Assembly (NCBI GenBank): GCA_030041275.1 | Contig: JASHOE010000041.1 | Coordinates: forward strand, 1 to 64,000 | Direction of reading: 5' to 3' | Length of the DNA: 64,000 nt | Source: Streptosporangiaceae bacterium | GTDB taxonomy: Bacteria; Actinomycetota; Actinomycetes; Streptosporangiales; Streptosporangiaceae | In this document: piece after piece, positions 35,228 to 44,359 of the stretch | How the letters are laid out: the number at the start of each line of letters is the position of its first letter | Numbering within the stretch: position 1 is the stretch's first letter | Notes under the pieces: generated by a model | Told to the model about the DNA's origin: nothing | The model's input: only the letters and a program-made list of their open reading frames with translations | Databases searched by the model: none | Program-made: the position numbers and the translations under genes

Positions 35228-36898
35228 TCACTCGACCGGGATTTCCTTGTTGATAAGACCCAGGTCGATGCCCTGCCGCCTTCGCACCAGACGGGCGACC
35301 ACGTACACCATGATGGCCAGCACGTACAGGATGCCCATGAAGACGAGCGAGCCCTTGTTGTTGACGCCATAGGCGTCGTTGCTCAGCCACTCGTAGATGT
35401 TGTAGCCGAGCAGGCCGATCGTCACCACGCCGGCGACCGGCACAATCGGCACGCCTGCGACCTTGAACCTGCTCGCTGGCGAAGCCGCCCACAGGTCCCG
35501 CTTGCGGAACGGCAGGACGACCACGGCGATGGCGCTGAAAAGGTACGTCACGGCGATGACCAGGGTCGCGTCGAGCGTGTAAGTCTCGAACTTGAGCCAG
35601 TAGGCGTACACGGCGCTGAGCACCACCGCTGGTAGCAGCATCAGAATCAGGGAGTAGAACGGCACGCTGCGCTTTTCTGACACCTCGGCCGCGCGGTCGG
35701 GCAGCACCCGGTCAAATGCGGCCGCGAAGATGACCCGGGTGGACGACAGGAACAGGGTGCCCACCCAGCCGAAGAACCAGAGGCTCATCAGCAGGATCAG
35801 CACGGTCTGGAACGCCGCGTTGTGCACCAGCCAGCCCGCGAACATCACCGGGTAGGGCCAGATCGGGATTGCTGCCGGGACCTTGCCCCCGTAGAAGGCG
35901 CTCCAGTACAGCGCGTTCGAGTCGTTGTAGAACGCGGTGCCAAACGTCTTCGCGACCAGCAGCAGGAAGATAACCGACAGCAGGACCGTGATCCACAGGC
36001 CGGAGAACATACCGGTGAACACGCGCTTGAAGTCACTGGCGCCACGGATCTCGCCGTAGAGCGTCGAGCCCCAGTTCGGCCACAGCAGGTAGAACATCAT
36101 CATCGGGACCAGGAGCATGCTCGCGGCGAGCGGGCCGAACCCGAACGCAGGCGACACGTAACCGGACTTCGCCGCGCCTGACGTGGTCGCGGCGTAGGCG
36201 TTGCTCACTCCGAAGATCTTGTGTGCCTCGGTGTTGAACGAGGAGATGAACGTCGACTTGCTGCTGACCAGCAGCAGGATGACGATCACCGCGAAACCGA
36301 GCAGGCCCGCGTAGAAGCACCACTTCTGGATCCGCGCATACCCGGCCATGCCGATCGAGACGAGCACGCCCGCGAGCGCGATCGTGATCAGGCAGATCAC
36401 GAAGATGCCGGTCTTGGTGGCGAACCAGGTGGCGCCGTGCGGATCACCGAGCGTGGCAAACAGCGGCTGGAACAACTCGACCGACAGGATATTGCCGTAA
36501 ATAGGGGCCCACAGCCAGAGGATGAACCACCACCCGGTGGCCGCGAGCACGAATCCGACGCCGCTGCCGAGAATGCGTGTCTGCCAGACGTAGTCCCCGC
36601 CGGCTCGCGGGATCGTCACGATCAGGCCCGCGTACGCGACGACGAGGAACGACACCCAGACCGCCGAGATCAGCACGGATGTCAGCAGCTGGCCCTTCGG
36701 GATGAATGACTGGTAGGAGAACTCGTAGATGCCGAGCGTGATCACGTTCGTGGACAAGCACGCGTAGATCATCGAGTCCCGGACTGACCAGCCGCGCACG
36801 AGGCCAGTGGCCTTGCGCAGGAACAGTGTCGGGGCCTCGCCGATCGACTCAGTCGCCATCTCCCGCCCTCTGGTAGTAGTTGCCGGTCTGTCACTCAC
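35228..36898 (-). CDS. APC-superfamily permease
   Basis: A 556-residue membrane protein with about 12 TM segments and the APC signature region TIPRAGGDYVWQTRILG in the TM3 loop. Large aromatic membrane blocks (ATGWWFILWLWAPIYGNIL) and a charged C-terminus follow. It probably imports an amino acid or methylated amine used by the adjoining dehydrogenase. The GTG start overlaps the upstream phosphoesterase stop (GTGA); an ATG 39 nt inside (MATESIGEAP) preceded by AGAGGG is an alternative. The substrate is inferred from context only. Confidence 0.85.
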   Translation of the reverse strand: MSDRPATTTRGREMATESIGEAPTLFLRKATGLVRGWSVRDSMIYACLSTNVITLGIYEFSYQSFIPKGQLLTSVLISAVWVSFLVVAYAGLIVTIPRAGGDYVWQTRILGSGVGFVLAATGWWFILWLWAPIYGNILSVELFQPLFATLGDPHGATWFATKTGIFVICLITIALAGVLVSIGMAGYARIQKWCFYAGLLGFAVIVILLLVSSKSTFISSFNTEAHKIFGVSNAYAATTSGAAKSGYVSPAFGFGPLAASMLLVPMMMFYLLWPNWGSTLYGEIRGASDFKRVFTGMFSGLWITVLLSVIFLLLVAKTFGTAFYNDSNALYWSAFYGGKVPAAIPIWPYPVMFAGWLVHNAAFQTVLILLMSLWFFGWVGTLFLSSTRVIFAAAFDRVLPDRAAEVSEKRSVPFYSLILMLLPAVVLSAVYAYWLKFETYTLDATLVIAVTYLFSAIAVVVLPFRKRDLWAASPASRFKVAGVPIVPVAGVVTIGLLGYNIYEWLSNDAYGVNNKGSLVFMGILYVLAIMVYVVARLVRRRQGIDLGLINKEIPVE

Positions 36899-37833
36899 CC
36901 GTTCACGAGCAGGTACCTGGACACCTTTGCCTTCTTGGCGTCCAGGTCGATCACCGCGCCCTGCAGCACCCCGTCGCCGTACACGCTGCCGGGGTTGATG
37001 GCGAGGGTGCGCTTCATCTTCTTGATGCCTCGACTCTCGTGGATGTGGCCATGCACCGACAGCATCGGCTGATGCCGAAGGATCGCGTCGCGGACGGCTG
37101 TCGACCCGACCGGCTTCATGACGGCGCCGCCGTGCACCGGCCGGAGGGTCTCGTCGAGCGCGGGGGCCTCGTCAAGCCCGGTCCCGTACGGCGGCGCGTG
37201 GAAATTGAAGATGGCCCTGCCCATGTCAGGCACCAGGCTGGCGATCGCCTCAATCTTCGCGGCTAGCTCGGTCTCTGGAGCTTCCCGGTAGGTGTCCCAG
37301 GGCGTGGGATTCGTCCAGCCCATCGATACCAGCGAGAAACCGTCCAGGTCGAGCAGCTTGCCCTCGGCGAAGCTCACGCACGGCGACGACTCGAGGACTT
37401 CGTCGATCTCGAAGATGTCGTCGTTACCGCCGTTGAGGATGCACGGAATCTCGCCGCCGCGCAGCTTGCCATCGGCCATGTCCAGCCAGCGGTCCAGCGA
37501 GCTGAGCATCTCTGTGCTGAACCGCCGGTCGACCGCGGCGGCGTCCGCGCCGAGCTCGGTTAACTCGTCCGGGCTAACCATCGCCGGGTAGAAACCGCTG
37601 TTGCGAATCCTCGCTACGACGTCGTCGAGCTCCTGGCGGGTGTCGAGGCGGAGAGTCTCACCGCGCAGCGTCACCTGCCAGTAGCCATCGCGCGCCGTGA
37701 TTGGCACCATCGCCTTGCCGGTGACGTCCCCGCCGAGCACGACGAGGTCGGCCTTGTAGAACGCGGCCGAGTTCAGGAACTTGCGCCAGCACACCTCGGA
37801 GCCGTGGATATCGGTAGCGAAGAAGATCCTCAT
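36895..37833 (-). CDS. Metallophosphoesterase
   Basis: 312 residues with the calcineurin-like series of motifs: FFATDIHGSE, VVLGGDVTGKA, LNGGNDDI (Asn-Asp in place of the usual GNHE), FNFHAPPYGTG and SVHGHIHESRG. Metal ligands appear present. The ATG chosen opens MRIFFATDIHG; an upstream ATG would add 26 non-family residues. It heads the leftward operon with the APC permease, dehydrogenase and etfBA, and overlaps the permease gene by 4 nt, so it probably acts on a phosphorylated metabolite of the same pathway, or is regulatory. No specific substrate can be given. Confidence 0.8.
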   Translation of the reverse strand: MRIFFATDIHGSEVCWRKFLNSAAFYKADLVVLGGDVTGKAMVPITARDGYWQVTLRGETLRLDTRQELDDVVARIRNSGFYPAMVSPDELTELGADAAAVDRRFSTEMLSSLDRWLDMADGKLRGGEIPCILNGGNDDIFEIDEVLESSPCVSFAEGKLLDLDGFSLVSMGWTNPTPWDTYREAPETELAAKIEAIASLVPDMGRAIFNFHAPPYGTGLDEAPALDETLRPVHGGAVMKPVGSTAVRDAILRHQPMLSVHGHIHESRGIKKMKRTLAINPGSVYGDGVLQGAVIDLDAKKAKVSRYLLVNG

Positions 37834-37943
37834 GCCCGCCCCGTCGTTGCTACTCGGTGTGCCCTTGGTGTAGCAGCCTGCCGATCCGGACGTCAAGACA
37901 GGTAACAGCACACTGGCGCGGCTGTTACGTGGGCAGCAACTGT

Positions 37944-37968
37944 CGCGCCGCGTCCTTTTGGCGGCGCG
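37944..37968 (-). terminator. GC-rich hairpin after the nucleotidyltransferase-like gene
   Basis: CGCGCCGC (37944-37951) and GCGGCGCG (37961-37968) form a perfect 8-bp stem with a 9-nt loop, 3 nt past the gene's stop in its direction. It probably separates this gene from the phosphoesterase operon. Confidence 0.5.
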
Positions 37969-37971
37969 CGG

Positions 37972-38754
37972 TCAGTGCCCGACCTCCTCCGGCAGTTCGT
38001 ACCAGCGCACCCGATCGCCAACGTTCGCGCGCAGCTTCCACTTCATGCCTTTGGGCGCGGCGTGAGCCGCGTCGGCCAGCGCGCCTGCCTGCGAGAGCGG
38101 GTTGTGCTGCGCGCCTTCCGGGGTCAGCTCGGGGTTGTCAGCCACCAGAGACGGCAGCTTGTCGAGGTTGCCCGTGACGGTGCGCCACCAGCCCCAGTCC
38201 GCGGCCATCACGTCAGCGAACCTGCGGCTGTCGAGCACCACCTGGTCAGGCACCTGATCCGCGTCCCTCACCGGCAGCCCAGCGAGCAGCTGCATGATGT
38301 CCCGGACGTCTTTCTCGTTGAGCTCCACAATCTGCAGCTTGGACAGCAGGATGTCGATGGCATCCAGGGTCAGCGGCAGCCGCCGGAATCCCGCCCGGAA
38401 GTCGAGTACGTGGCACATGGTGAGCCGGTCGACCATCACGTCGATCGGCCGGCCCGAGGGCGCCGTGAAGTACATCTGGCGGTCACCGTTCAGGTTGTTA
38501 AACCGCCGGTCCGGCACGCAGCCGCTGCGTTCGAGGTATGCCGCAGTGTCCTTCCGGCCCTTGGACATGCAGGCGAAGTCGATGTCCTGTCCGGCTCGCA
38601 GGCGTGGCGGCAGGCCAGGCACCAGGACCCGGACAGCCAGGCCACCCAGCAGCTTCAGCCCCACGCCGGCGTCCGCGGCGCCCTGGGCGAGGGTGATGGC
38701 CTCCGGCAGTGCGTCGTCCGCGGCGCTGCCTGTCGAGCCAGCCGGGACTCTCAT
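37972..38754 (-). CDS. Nucleotidyltransferase-fold-like hypothetical protein
   Basis: 260 residues. VGLKLLGGLAVRVLVPGL followed by AGQDIDFACMSKGRK resembles the helix-GG-strand-DxD core of nucleotidyltransferase-fold proteins of the AbiEii/MNT kind, and RPIDVMVDRL could give the third acidic residue. The rest (LDAIDILLSKLQIVELNEKD) is also like that group. The family is not firmly identified. It follows betA on the same strand after 33 nt and a hairpin follows it. It could modify a small molecule or protein; a toxin-type role is not supported because no partner antitoxin is seen. Confidence 0.6.
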   Translation of the reverse strand: MRVPAGSTGSAADDALPEAITLAQGAADAGVGLKLLGGLAVRVLVPGLPPRLRAGQDIDFACMSKGRKDTAAYLERSGCVPDRRFNNLNGDRQMYFTAPSGRPIDVMVDRLTMCHVLDFRAGFRRLPLTLDAIDILLSKLQIVELNEKDVRDIMQLLAGLPVRDADQVPDQVVLDSRRFADVMAADWGWWRTVTGNLDKLPSLVADNPELTPEGAQHNPLSQAGALADAAHAAPKGMKWKLRANVGDRVRWYELPEEVGH

Positions 38755-38787
38755 TCTGCAGACGATAGTGCTTTCCGGGCGGTGTGC

Positions 38788-40479
38788 CTATGACGGCAGG
38801 CGCGGCTGTGCGGTGTAGAACGGGACGGTCGATGGCGGCAGCGGCGTGTTGCCGAGGATGAGGTCGGCGGCTTTCTCCGCGACCATCATCGTGGGGGCGT
38901 AGATGTTGCCGTTGGTGACGTATGGCAGCACGGACGCGTCCACAACGCGCAGGCCGGTCAGGCCGTGCACGCGCAGCGATCCCGGATCGACGACCGCCAT
39001 CGGGCCGGTGCCCATCGCGCACGTGCAGGACGGGTGCAATGCGGTCTCGGCGTCCCGGCTAACCCAGGCCAGGATTTCCGCGTCGCTTTGCACGGCAGGT
39101 CCTGGCGACAGCTCACCGCCGTTGAAAGGCGTCATGGCGGGCTGGGTGAGGATGGTCCGGGCGACCCGAATGGCCTCGACCCACTCGCGCCGGTCCTGCT
39201 CGGTAGACAGGTAGTTGAAGCGAAGCGCGGGCTTGGCGGCCGGGTCGGCGGTGGAGATCCGGACGCTGCCGCGGGCATCGGAGTTCATCGGGCCGACATG
39301 CACCTGGTAGCCATGGCCGCCGGCCGGTGCGGAGCCGTCGTATCGGACGGCAATCGGCAGGAAATGGAACATGAGGTTCGGGTAGGCGACGTCGTCATTG
39401 CTGCGGGCGAACCCGCCGCCCTCGAAGTGGTTGGTCGCGCCCGGCCCGCTGCGCAGGAGCAGCCAGCGGGCCGCGACCAGCGGACGGTTGCGCCACTTGA
39501 GCGCGGGCGCGACCGACACCGGCTGCCTGCACGCGTACTGCACATACACCTCGAGGTGATCCTGCAGGTTCTCGCCGACACCGGGCAGTTCGTGCGTCAC
39601 CTGGACGCCGGCGGCGCGGAGCACAGCCGGGCTCCCGATGCCTGCCAGTTGCAGCAGTTGCGGGCTGTTGATCGCGCCGCCGGACAAGATGATCTCGCCC
39701 GCGCTAGCGGTGTGCAGTCGGCCGGCCCACCGGTACCGCACCCCGGTTGCCCTGGCGCCGTCCAGCGTGATCTGCGTGACGAGGGCGCTGGTGCGGACGG
39801 TGAGGTTCGGGCGGGACAGCACCGGGTGGAGATACGCGCGCGCGGCCGAGAGCCTGCGGCCGCGGTGCAGGTTCCGATCGAACGGCGCGAAGCCTTCCTG
39901 CCGGTAGCCATTCACGTCGTTCGTGAGCTGGTACCCGGCCTGCTGCACGGCTTGAAAAAAGGCGGTGAACAGCGGGTTAGTGGCAGGCCCGCGCTCGAGC
40001 ACGAGGGGACCGTCGCCGCCGCGGAAGTCGTCAGCGCCGGCGAGGCAGGTCTCCATCCGCTTGAAGTAGGGGAGACAGTGCGAGTAATCCCAGTCCTGCA
40101 TGCCGGGGTCGGCGGCCCAGCGAGCGTAGTCCAGCGGGTTGCCGCGCTGGAAGATCATGCCGTTGATGCTGCTCGATCCGCCGAGCACCTTTCCGCGGGC
40201 GTGGTAGATCCGGCGGCCGTTCAGGCAGGGCTCGGGCTCGGACTCGTACTGCCAGTCATAGAAGCGGCTGCCGATCGGGAACGTCAGCGCCGCCGGCATG
40301 TGGATGAAGGCATCCCACGCATAGTCCCGGCGGCCGGCCTCGAGCACAAGCACCCTGTTGGCCGGGTCTGCGGAGAGCCGATTCGCCAGCGCGCAGCCAG
40401 CCGATCCGCCACCGACGATGATGAAGTCGTAACTGGCACGCCGCGTGTGGTGCGCCCTCGGTTCAGTCTCCGGCTTCAT
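38788..40479 (-). CDS. betA: GMC oxidoreductase, choline-dehydrogenase type
   Basis: 563 residues: FAD motif [22 protein letters not shown] signature 1 [17 protein letters not shown], signature 2 [15 protein letters not shown], and the C-terminal active-site region [10 protein letters not shown] and [12 protein letters not shown] with the conserved His and Asn. This is closest in plan to BetA choline dehydrogenase, which oxidises choline to betaine aldehyde and can continue to betaine; other alcohols are possible. The ATG overlaps the end of a 119-residue upstream gene by 17 nt. Position in a betaine-like degradation island supports the choline assignment. Confidence 0.8.
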   Translation of the reverse strand: MKPETEPRAHHTRRASYDFIIVGGGSAGCALANRLSADPANRVLVLEAGRRDYAWDAFIHMPAALTFPIGSRFYDWQYESEPEPCLNGRRIYHARGKVLGGSSSINGMIFQRGNPLDYARWAADPGMQDWDYSHCLPYFKRMETCLAGADDFRGGDGPLVLERGPATNPLFTAFFQAVQQAGYQLTNDVNGYRQEGFAPFDRNLHRGRRLSAARAYLHPVLSRPNLTVRTSALVTQITLDGARATGVRYRWAGRLHTASAGEIILSGGAINSPQLLQLAGIGSPAVLRAAGVQVTHELPGVGENLQDHLEVYVQYACRQPVSVAPALKWRNRPLVAARWLLLRSGPGATNHFEGGGFARSNDDVAYPNLMFHFLPIAVRYDGSAPAGGHGYQVHVGPMNSDARGSVRISTADPAAKPALRFNYLSTEQDRREWVEAIRVARTILTQPAMTPFNGGELSPGPAVQSDAEILAWVSRDAETALHPSCTCAMGTGPMAVVDPGSLRVHGLTGLRVVDASVLPYVTNGNIYAPTMMVAEKAADLILGNTPLPPSTVPFYTAQPRLPS

Positions 40480-40822
40480 CGCTCGACTCGAGCTGCAGTG
40501 CGGCCTTCCGGAGGAAGGCGTCGACGTCGAAGGCCGGGTAGTCACGGCTCACGTCCGTGGCTAGGTCGAGGAAGAGCTGCGCCGCGAACAGCGCCGCGCT
40601 CCAGGTGTACCGGCGGTCGTCAGCTAGCGCCGCGTCGATGAGCGCGCTGATCTTCTGCGCACTGATCGGCGCCGTCAGCGTGACGTTGCGGGATCTCGGA
40701 TCGGTGGCATCCCTTGCCAGCAGATCGAGCAGAGGCGTCTCGCCGCCTCCCTCCCTCATGTCTGTGATCGCCGCCGTGAGCATGGCAATCAGCCTGCGCC
40801 GAACTCCCTTATCAAGGTCCAT
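40463..40822 (-). CDS. Small hypothetical protein coupled to betA
   Basis: 119 residues, soluble and mostly helical by composition ([17 protein letters not shown] ... [20 protein letters not shown]). Not recognised. It overlaps the start of the choline-dehydrogenase-type gene by 17 nt, which implies coupled translation. A chaperone, subunit or regulatory partner of the GMC enzyme is possible but unproven. Weak GGATG leader before the ATG. Confidence 0.6.
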   Translation of the reverse strand: MDLDKGVRRRLIAMLTAAITDMREGGGETPLLDLLARDATDPRSRNVTLTAPISAQKISALIDAALADDRRYTWSAALFAAQLFLDLATDVSRDYPAFDVDAFLRKAALQLESSDEAGD

Positions 40823-41054
40823 ACATCCAGTTTGACCCTGCCGGGAACCCGCCGCGCGGATCCCGGTCGATGGCGTTGCGGAAGTCGTGCGCTGTCGTGG
40901 CGGGAACCTCGCTGGCCTGGCTGGCGCCGCCCGGACGAGCCACGGAAGACGCGCCGCAGAACTGCGCGGCCCGTGTGACGAAAGTGGCCCGTGTTGCTAT
41001 CGTCGGCCTTTCCACAATTGCGGCGCAGCGCCGCCTGGCCGACAGGACATCTGA

Positions 41055-41285
41055 GTGAGCGGGGAAATGCAGCAGGAGGACCAGAAGGCGGCGCTCGGCA
41101 GGCAGGCTGTCCGCAGGATGCAACTGAGCTTCCTCGGCACGCTCGTCATCGGCGTGGTGTTTATCCTCGTGCCCGGGCTCGGCCGTCACAGCATGCATCT
41201 GTACATCGGCATCATCGTCATCGCACTCAGCCTGTTCCTGCTGGGCTGGGTCGCCTATGTACGCCGCCGGTACTGGAAAATGTGA
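41055..41285 (+). CDS. Small two-TM membrane protein
   Basis: 76 residues: a charged N-terminus, two hydrophobic helices (LGTLVIGVVFILVPGLG and YIGIIVIALSLFLLGWV) joined by a short GRHSMHL loop, and a basic tail YVRRRYWKM. The GTG start has AGGA 8 nt upstream; an ATG 12 nt later is an alternative. It is the only rightward gene in this leftward stretch. Function unknown; a small inner-membrane accessory protein. Confidence 0.55.
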   Translation: MSGEMQQEDQKAALGRQAVRRMQLSFLGTLVIGVVFILVPGLGRHSMHLYIGIIVIALSLFLLGWVAYVRRRYWKM

Positions 41286-41485
41286 CTCGCCTGCCTGGGC
41301 ACGGTGCTGGTCATGTGCTGGCCGGGCACTTCGCTGCGACCATCGACACGACGGCGGTGAGCCGCGGTGGTCATCTGATCGGGGTGGCCAACGGGGACCT
41401 GCACGTGATCGGGATCGCTACCCGGCCGCGATCTTGCACGCTGAGGTGCCGATAAGCCGACTGACCTCGTGCTCAGCGTTGACGG

Positions 41486-42706
41486 CTAACCGAGCCCGGC
41501 AGTCGGCAACTGGATAGCGCCGCCCGGAGTGAGCGGCTGCACCTGGACAAGCTTGCCGTGCTGCCATTGAGTGACGTAGTAGGGCGTGATCGAGGCGTGC
41601 GTGGCCTGGTTGAACCTGATCAGTCCCGCTGTCGTCTGCTCGTCGGTCCGCGAAATCGCGGCGTTGAGCTGGTGCGCTTTCGTGCTGCCGGACTTGGCGA
41701 TGGCGTCCGTCAGCACCTCGGCGACTGCGTAGCCCAGCGCCGCGCTCGCGTAGCCGGCGTTTCCCGCGTACTTCTTGCCGAGCGTCGGGGTGATCTTCGC
41801 GAGCTGTGCCGCCGATGCCTGAGCCGGGCTCCAGTAGCCTTCCGACAGGGTGTCCTCCGCGATGCCACCGAGCGACCGCCACCAGGAGGCGGTGTCCGAC
41901 GCCTCGGCCAGGAAGGCTGCCTGCGGGTGGAAGTCAAATGACTTGAGCTGCTTCCACAGTGCCACGCCGTCGGCGGGCACCATCTGCCCCGCCAGCAGCT
42001 GCGCGCCCGTGGCCTTGGCGGCCGCGACGAACGAGGCGAAATCCGTCGTCCCGACGGGGAAGGTGTAGTCGCCAACCACGTGCAGGCCGTCGACTTTGAA
42101 CGCAGCCTCGTACAGCGGCCGCTCCACCACGGCGTCCGGCTCACTGTCGGTGAACAGCACGACCTTCTTGTTGCTCGGCACCGATGCCAGCGCCTTGGCC
42201 GTAGCCGCGGCCTGCTGCTCCTCGTCGAAGAACAAGTCCCAGGAGTACTTCCAGCCGTCCTTGTCGCCGCTCGCAAACGCCTCCACCGGCGCCAGCGATG
42301 TCAGGAACGGGACGTGCAGCTGCTCGGCTACCTCCGCGGTGGGCATGACAGTCTGCAGGGTAGCGGACCCCAGCAGCGCGACCGCGTGATCGTGCCGGAC
42401 GAGCGTGCTCGCCTGCGAGCTGGCCGTGCTGGGATTGCCTTCGTTGTTCAGGACGATCAGCTTGAGCGTTTTCTTCGTGCTCCCGATGGCGATGCCGCCG
42501 GCCGCGTTGACGTCCGAGATCTCCTGCTCGTAGCCAGCCTCGAGCGGCGGGCCTAGCACGGCCCCCTCGCCCGTGAGCGACAGCGTCGCACCGATCACGA
42601 TCGGCCCGCCGGGGGCGCGGGCGCCCGATACGGCACCGCCGCCGCACGCCGTTGCTGCCAGCGAGACCGCGGCCGCCCCTGCTAGTAGGAAAATCGGCCG
42701 TCTCAC
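41486..42706 (-). CDS. ABC transporter substrate-binding lipoprotein, LIV (Peripla_BP_6) type
   Basis: 406 residues with a lipoprotein signal (lipobox LAATAC, Cys near 21), then IVIGATLSLTGEGAVLGPPL and VNAAGGI, the standard opening of branched-chain-amino-acid-type binding proteins, and VVLFTDSEPDAVVERPLYEA in the second lobe. It captures an extracellular amino acid or amine. No LIV permease or ATPase genes adjoin, so it is an orphan in this window. It follows the aldehyde-dehydrogenase homologue by 55 nt and may share its transcript. Confidence 0.88.
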   Translation of the reverse strand: MRRPIFLLAGAAAVSLAATACGGGAVSGARAPGGPIVIGATLSLTGEGAVLGPPLEAGYEQEISDVNAAGGIAIGSTKKTLKLIVLNNEGNPSTASSQASTLVRHDHAVALLGSATLQTVMPTAEVAEQLHVPFLTSLAPVEAFASGDKDGWKYSWDLFFDEEQQAAATAKALASVPSNKKVVLFTDSEPDAVVERPLYEAAFKVDGLHVVGDYTFPVGTTDFASFVAAAKATGAQLLAGQMVPADGVALWKQLKSFDFHPQAAFLAEASDTASWWRSLGGIAEDTLSEGYWSPAQASAAQLAKITPTLGKKYAGNAGYASAALGYAVAEVLTDAIAKSGSTKAHQLNAAISRTDEQTTAGLIRFNQATHASITPYYVTQWQHGKLVQVQPLTPGGAIQLPTAGLG

Positions 42707-42761
42707 AGTGTCCTGTCCCTTCGCTGGAAATCACCGAGGCATCCGCGGATGACCGCGGGAC

Positions 42762-44252
42762 TCAGCCGCCGAATTGCGGCACGGGCGTGTCGCCGTCCGC
42801 GATGCGCATGGTCTGGCGCTGGGTGTAGAAGTCGATGCCGGCGTACGTGGCCGGTCCGCTGGGCTGGCCCGGTACGCGGTCAGCGGGCTGGGTCTGCACG
42901 TCCAGAGGGTTGTGCGAATTGAGCCATATGCTTGCCGACTTGACGGCTGGTGCGAGCCTGCGCGCGCGCTTCGAGTCGGCGGTCCAGACGTAGGCCACCA
43001 GCGGACATGGGACCGCATTCGCGAGTGCGACGGCCTCATCGTCGGTGTCGAACGGGGTGACTCGCAACACCGGTCCGCAGATCTGTTCCTGGAAGATCTG
43101 CATTGATGGTGTCACGTCAGCGAGCACGGTCGGAGCCAGGTAATTTCCCTCCGGCAGGTCGGCAGGCCGTCGTCCGCCGGCTGCTAGCCGGGCGCCGTCT
43201 CTGATCGCGACCCGCACGCAGGTAGACATCTTGTCGTGCTGCTCGGCGTGCACCAGTGGCCCGATCTGTGTCGCCGGGTCGGCCGGAGCACCGACGCGGA
43301 TCCGGTCGGCTCGGCGCGCGAGGCGCCTGACGAGGCCTTCGTAGACCGGCCGCTCGGCGAGGATTGCCGAGCTGGCAGTACGGCGCTGGCCGTTGAGCGC
43401 GAAGGCGCCGAACAGCGCGCTATCGGTCGCCCGGTCCAGATCAGCGTCGGCGAAGATGAGGCAGGGCGAATTGCCTGCGAGGTCGGCCGACAGGTGTTTG
43501 CCGTGCCTCGCGGCGTCGACGGCGACCTGTTGCCCGGTGGCGGCCTCGCCCGCGAACGACAGCCGCACCACGCTGGGGTGGGCGATCAGGGCGTCCCTGG
43601 CCTGCGTGCCCGGGGCCCTTTGGTGCAGGGAGCCGTGCACGATGTTGACCACGCCGTCGGGGAGGCCCGCGGTGGTGGTGATGTCGGCGAGCAGCATGGC
43701 CGGCAGTGGTGCCCACTCATCGGGCTTGAGCACCACCGTGCAGCCCGCTGCCAGCGCAGGCGCGAGAGCTCGCGCCTGCGACAGGAATGGGGTGCGCCAC
43801 GGCGTGATCAGCCCGACGACACCGGCCGGGCGCGCCGCTACGCGGCTGGCCGAGCATTCTGTGGGCGGATCCTCGTGCGTGGCCCGCGCGGTGATCAGGT
43901 CGGCGGCGAGGCGGAACTGCTGGCTCGCCCAGGCGGTCTGCTCGCTGGCCTGGCCGATCGGCAGGCCGGAGCCCAGCGCCTCGGCGGCGGCGATGTCGCG
44001 GGCGTGTGAGCTGATCTCATCGGAAATAGCGGTCAAGACCGTGGCCCTGTCCGCCGCCGCGATGCCGGACCATGGCCCCGTGTCGAGCGCGGCCTGTGCG
44101 GCCAGTACTGCCTGGTTGATGTCGCCCGCGATGCCGACCGCGACCTGGGCGTATTCCTTCCCGGTCGCCGGGTCAGCGACGCCGAAGGACTTCAGGAACG
44201 CGCTGCGCACGTGCCGCCCGCCGATGAAGTGTTCGACGGTTTCCGGTACCAC
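42762..44252 (-). CDS. Aldehyde dehydrogenase homologue lacking catalytic residues
   Basis: 496 residues aligned along the whole ALDH fold, closest in style to HpaE/betaine-aldehyde types (DPATGKEYAQVAVG, APALAAGCTVVLKPDEWAP, EQICGPVLRVTPFD). The active-site strand that should read NGQRCTA reads NGQRRTASS, so the nucleophilic Cys is Arg. The oxyanion Asn motif TPWNTP reads TPWRTP, and ELGGKSP reads DLAGNSP. Aldehyde oxidation is therefore unlikely; a regulatory or structural role, or a decaying enzyme, is inferred. The frame is intact with a GGAGG site before the GTG, so the gene is probably expressed. Confidence 0.85.
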   Translation of the reverse strand: MVPETVEHFIGGRHVRSAFLKSFGVADPATGKEYAQVAVGIAGDINQAVLAAQAALDTGPWSGIAAADRATVLTAISDEISSHARDIAAAEALGSGLPIGQASEQTAWASQQFRLAADLITARATHEDPPTECSASRVAARPAGVVGLITPWRTPFLSQARALAPALAAGCTVVLKPDEWAPLPAMLLADITTTAGLPDGVVNIVHGSLHQRAPGTQARDALIAHPSVVRLSFAGEAATGQQVAVDAARHGKHLSADLAGNSPCLIFADADLDRATDSALFGAFALNGQRRTASSAILAERPVYEGLVRRLARRADRIRVGAPADPATQIGPLVHAEQHDKMSTCVRVAIRDGARLAAGGRRPADLPEGNYLAPTVLADVTPSMQIFQEQICGPVLRVTPFDTDDEAVALANAVPCPLVAYVWTADSKRARRLAPAVKSASIWLNSHNPLDVQTQPADRVPGQPSGPATYAGIDFYTQRQTMRIADGDTPVPQFGG

Positions 44253-44310
44253 GATGCCTCCAGCTTTTCGTCAGGGAGGTGCGCCGAGCGCGTGCTATTC
44301 AGGTACCACC

Positions 44311-44346
44311 GCGGGCCGCAGGGAGGAACGCCTCCCTGCGGCCCGC
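44311..44346 (-). terminator. Strong 16-bp hairpin after the phosphoesterase gene
   Basis: GCGGGCCGCAGGGAGG (44311-44326) and CCTCCCTGCGGCCCGC (44331-44346) form a perfect stem with an AACG loop, 13 nt past the leftward gene's stop. It can also stop transcription toward the aldehyde-dehydrogenase homologue. Confidence 0.75.
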
Positions 44347-44359
44347 TGGTGTTCGGTGC

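Noticed and set aside
37972..38754. AbiEii-type toxin of a toxin-antitoxin pair
   Set aside because: Only a nucleotidyltransferase-like core is visible and no adjacent antitoxin gene exists.
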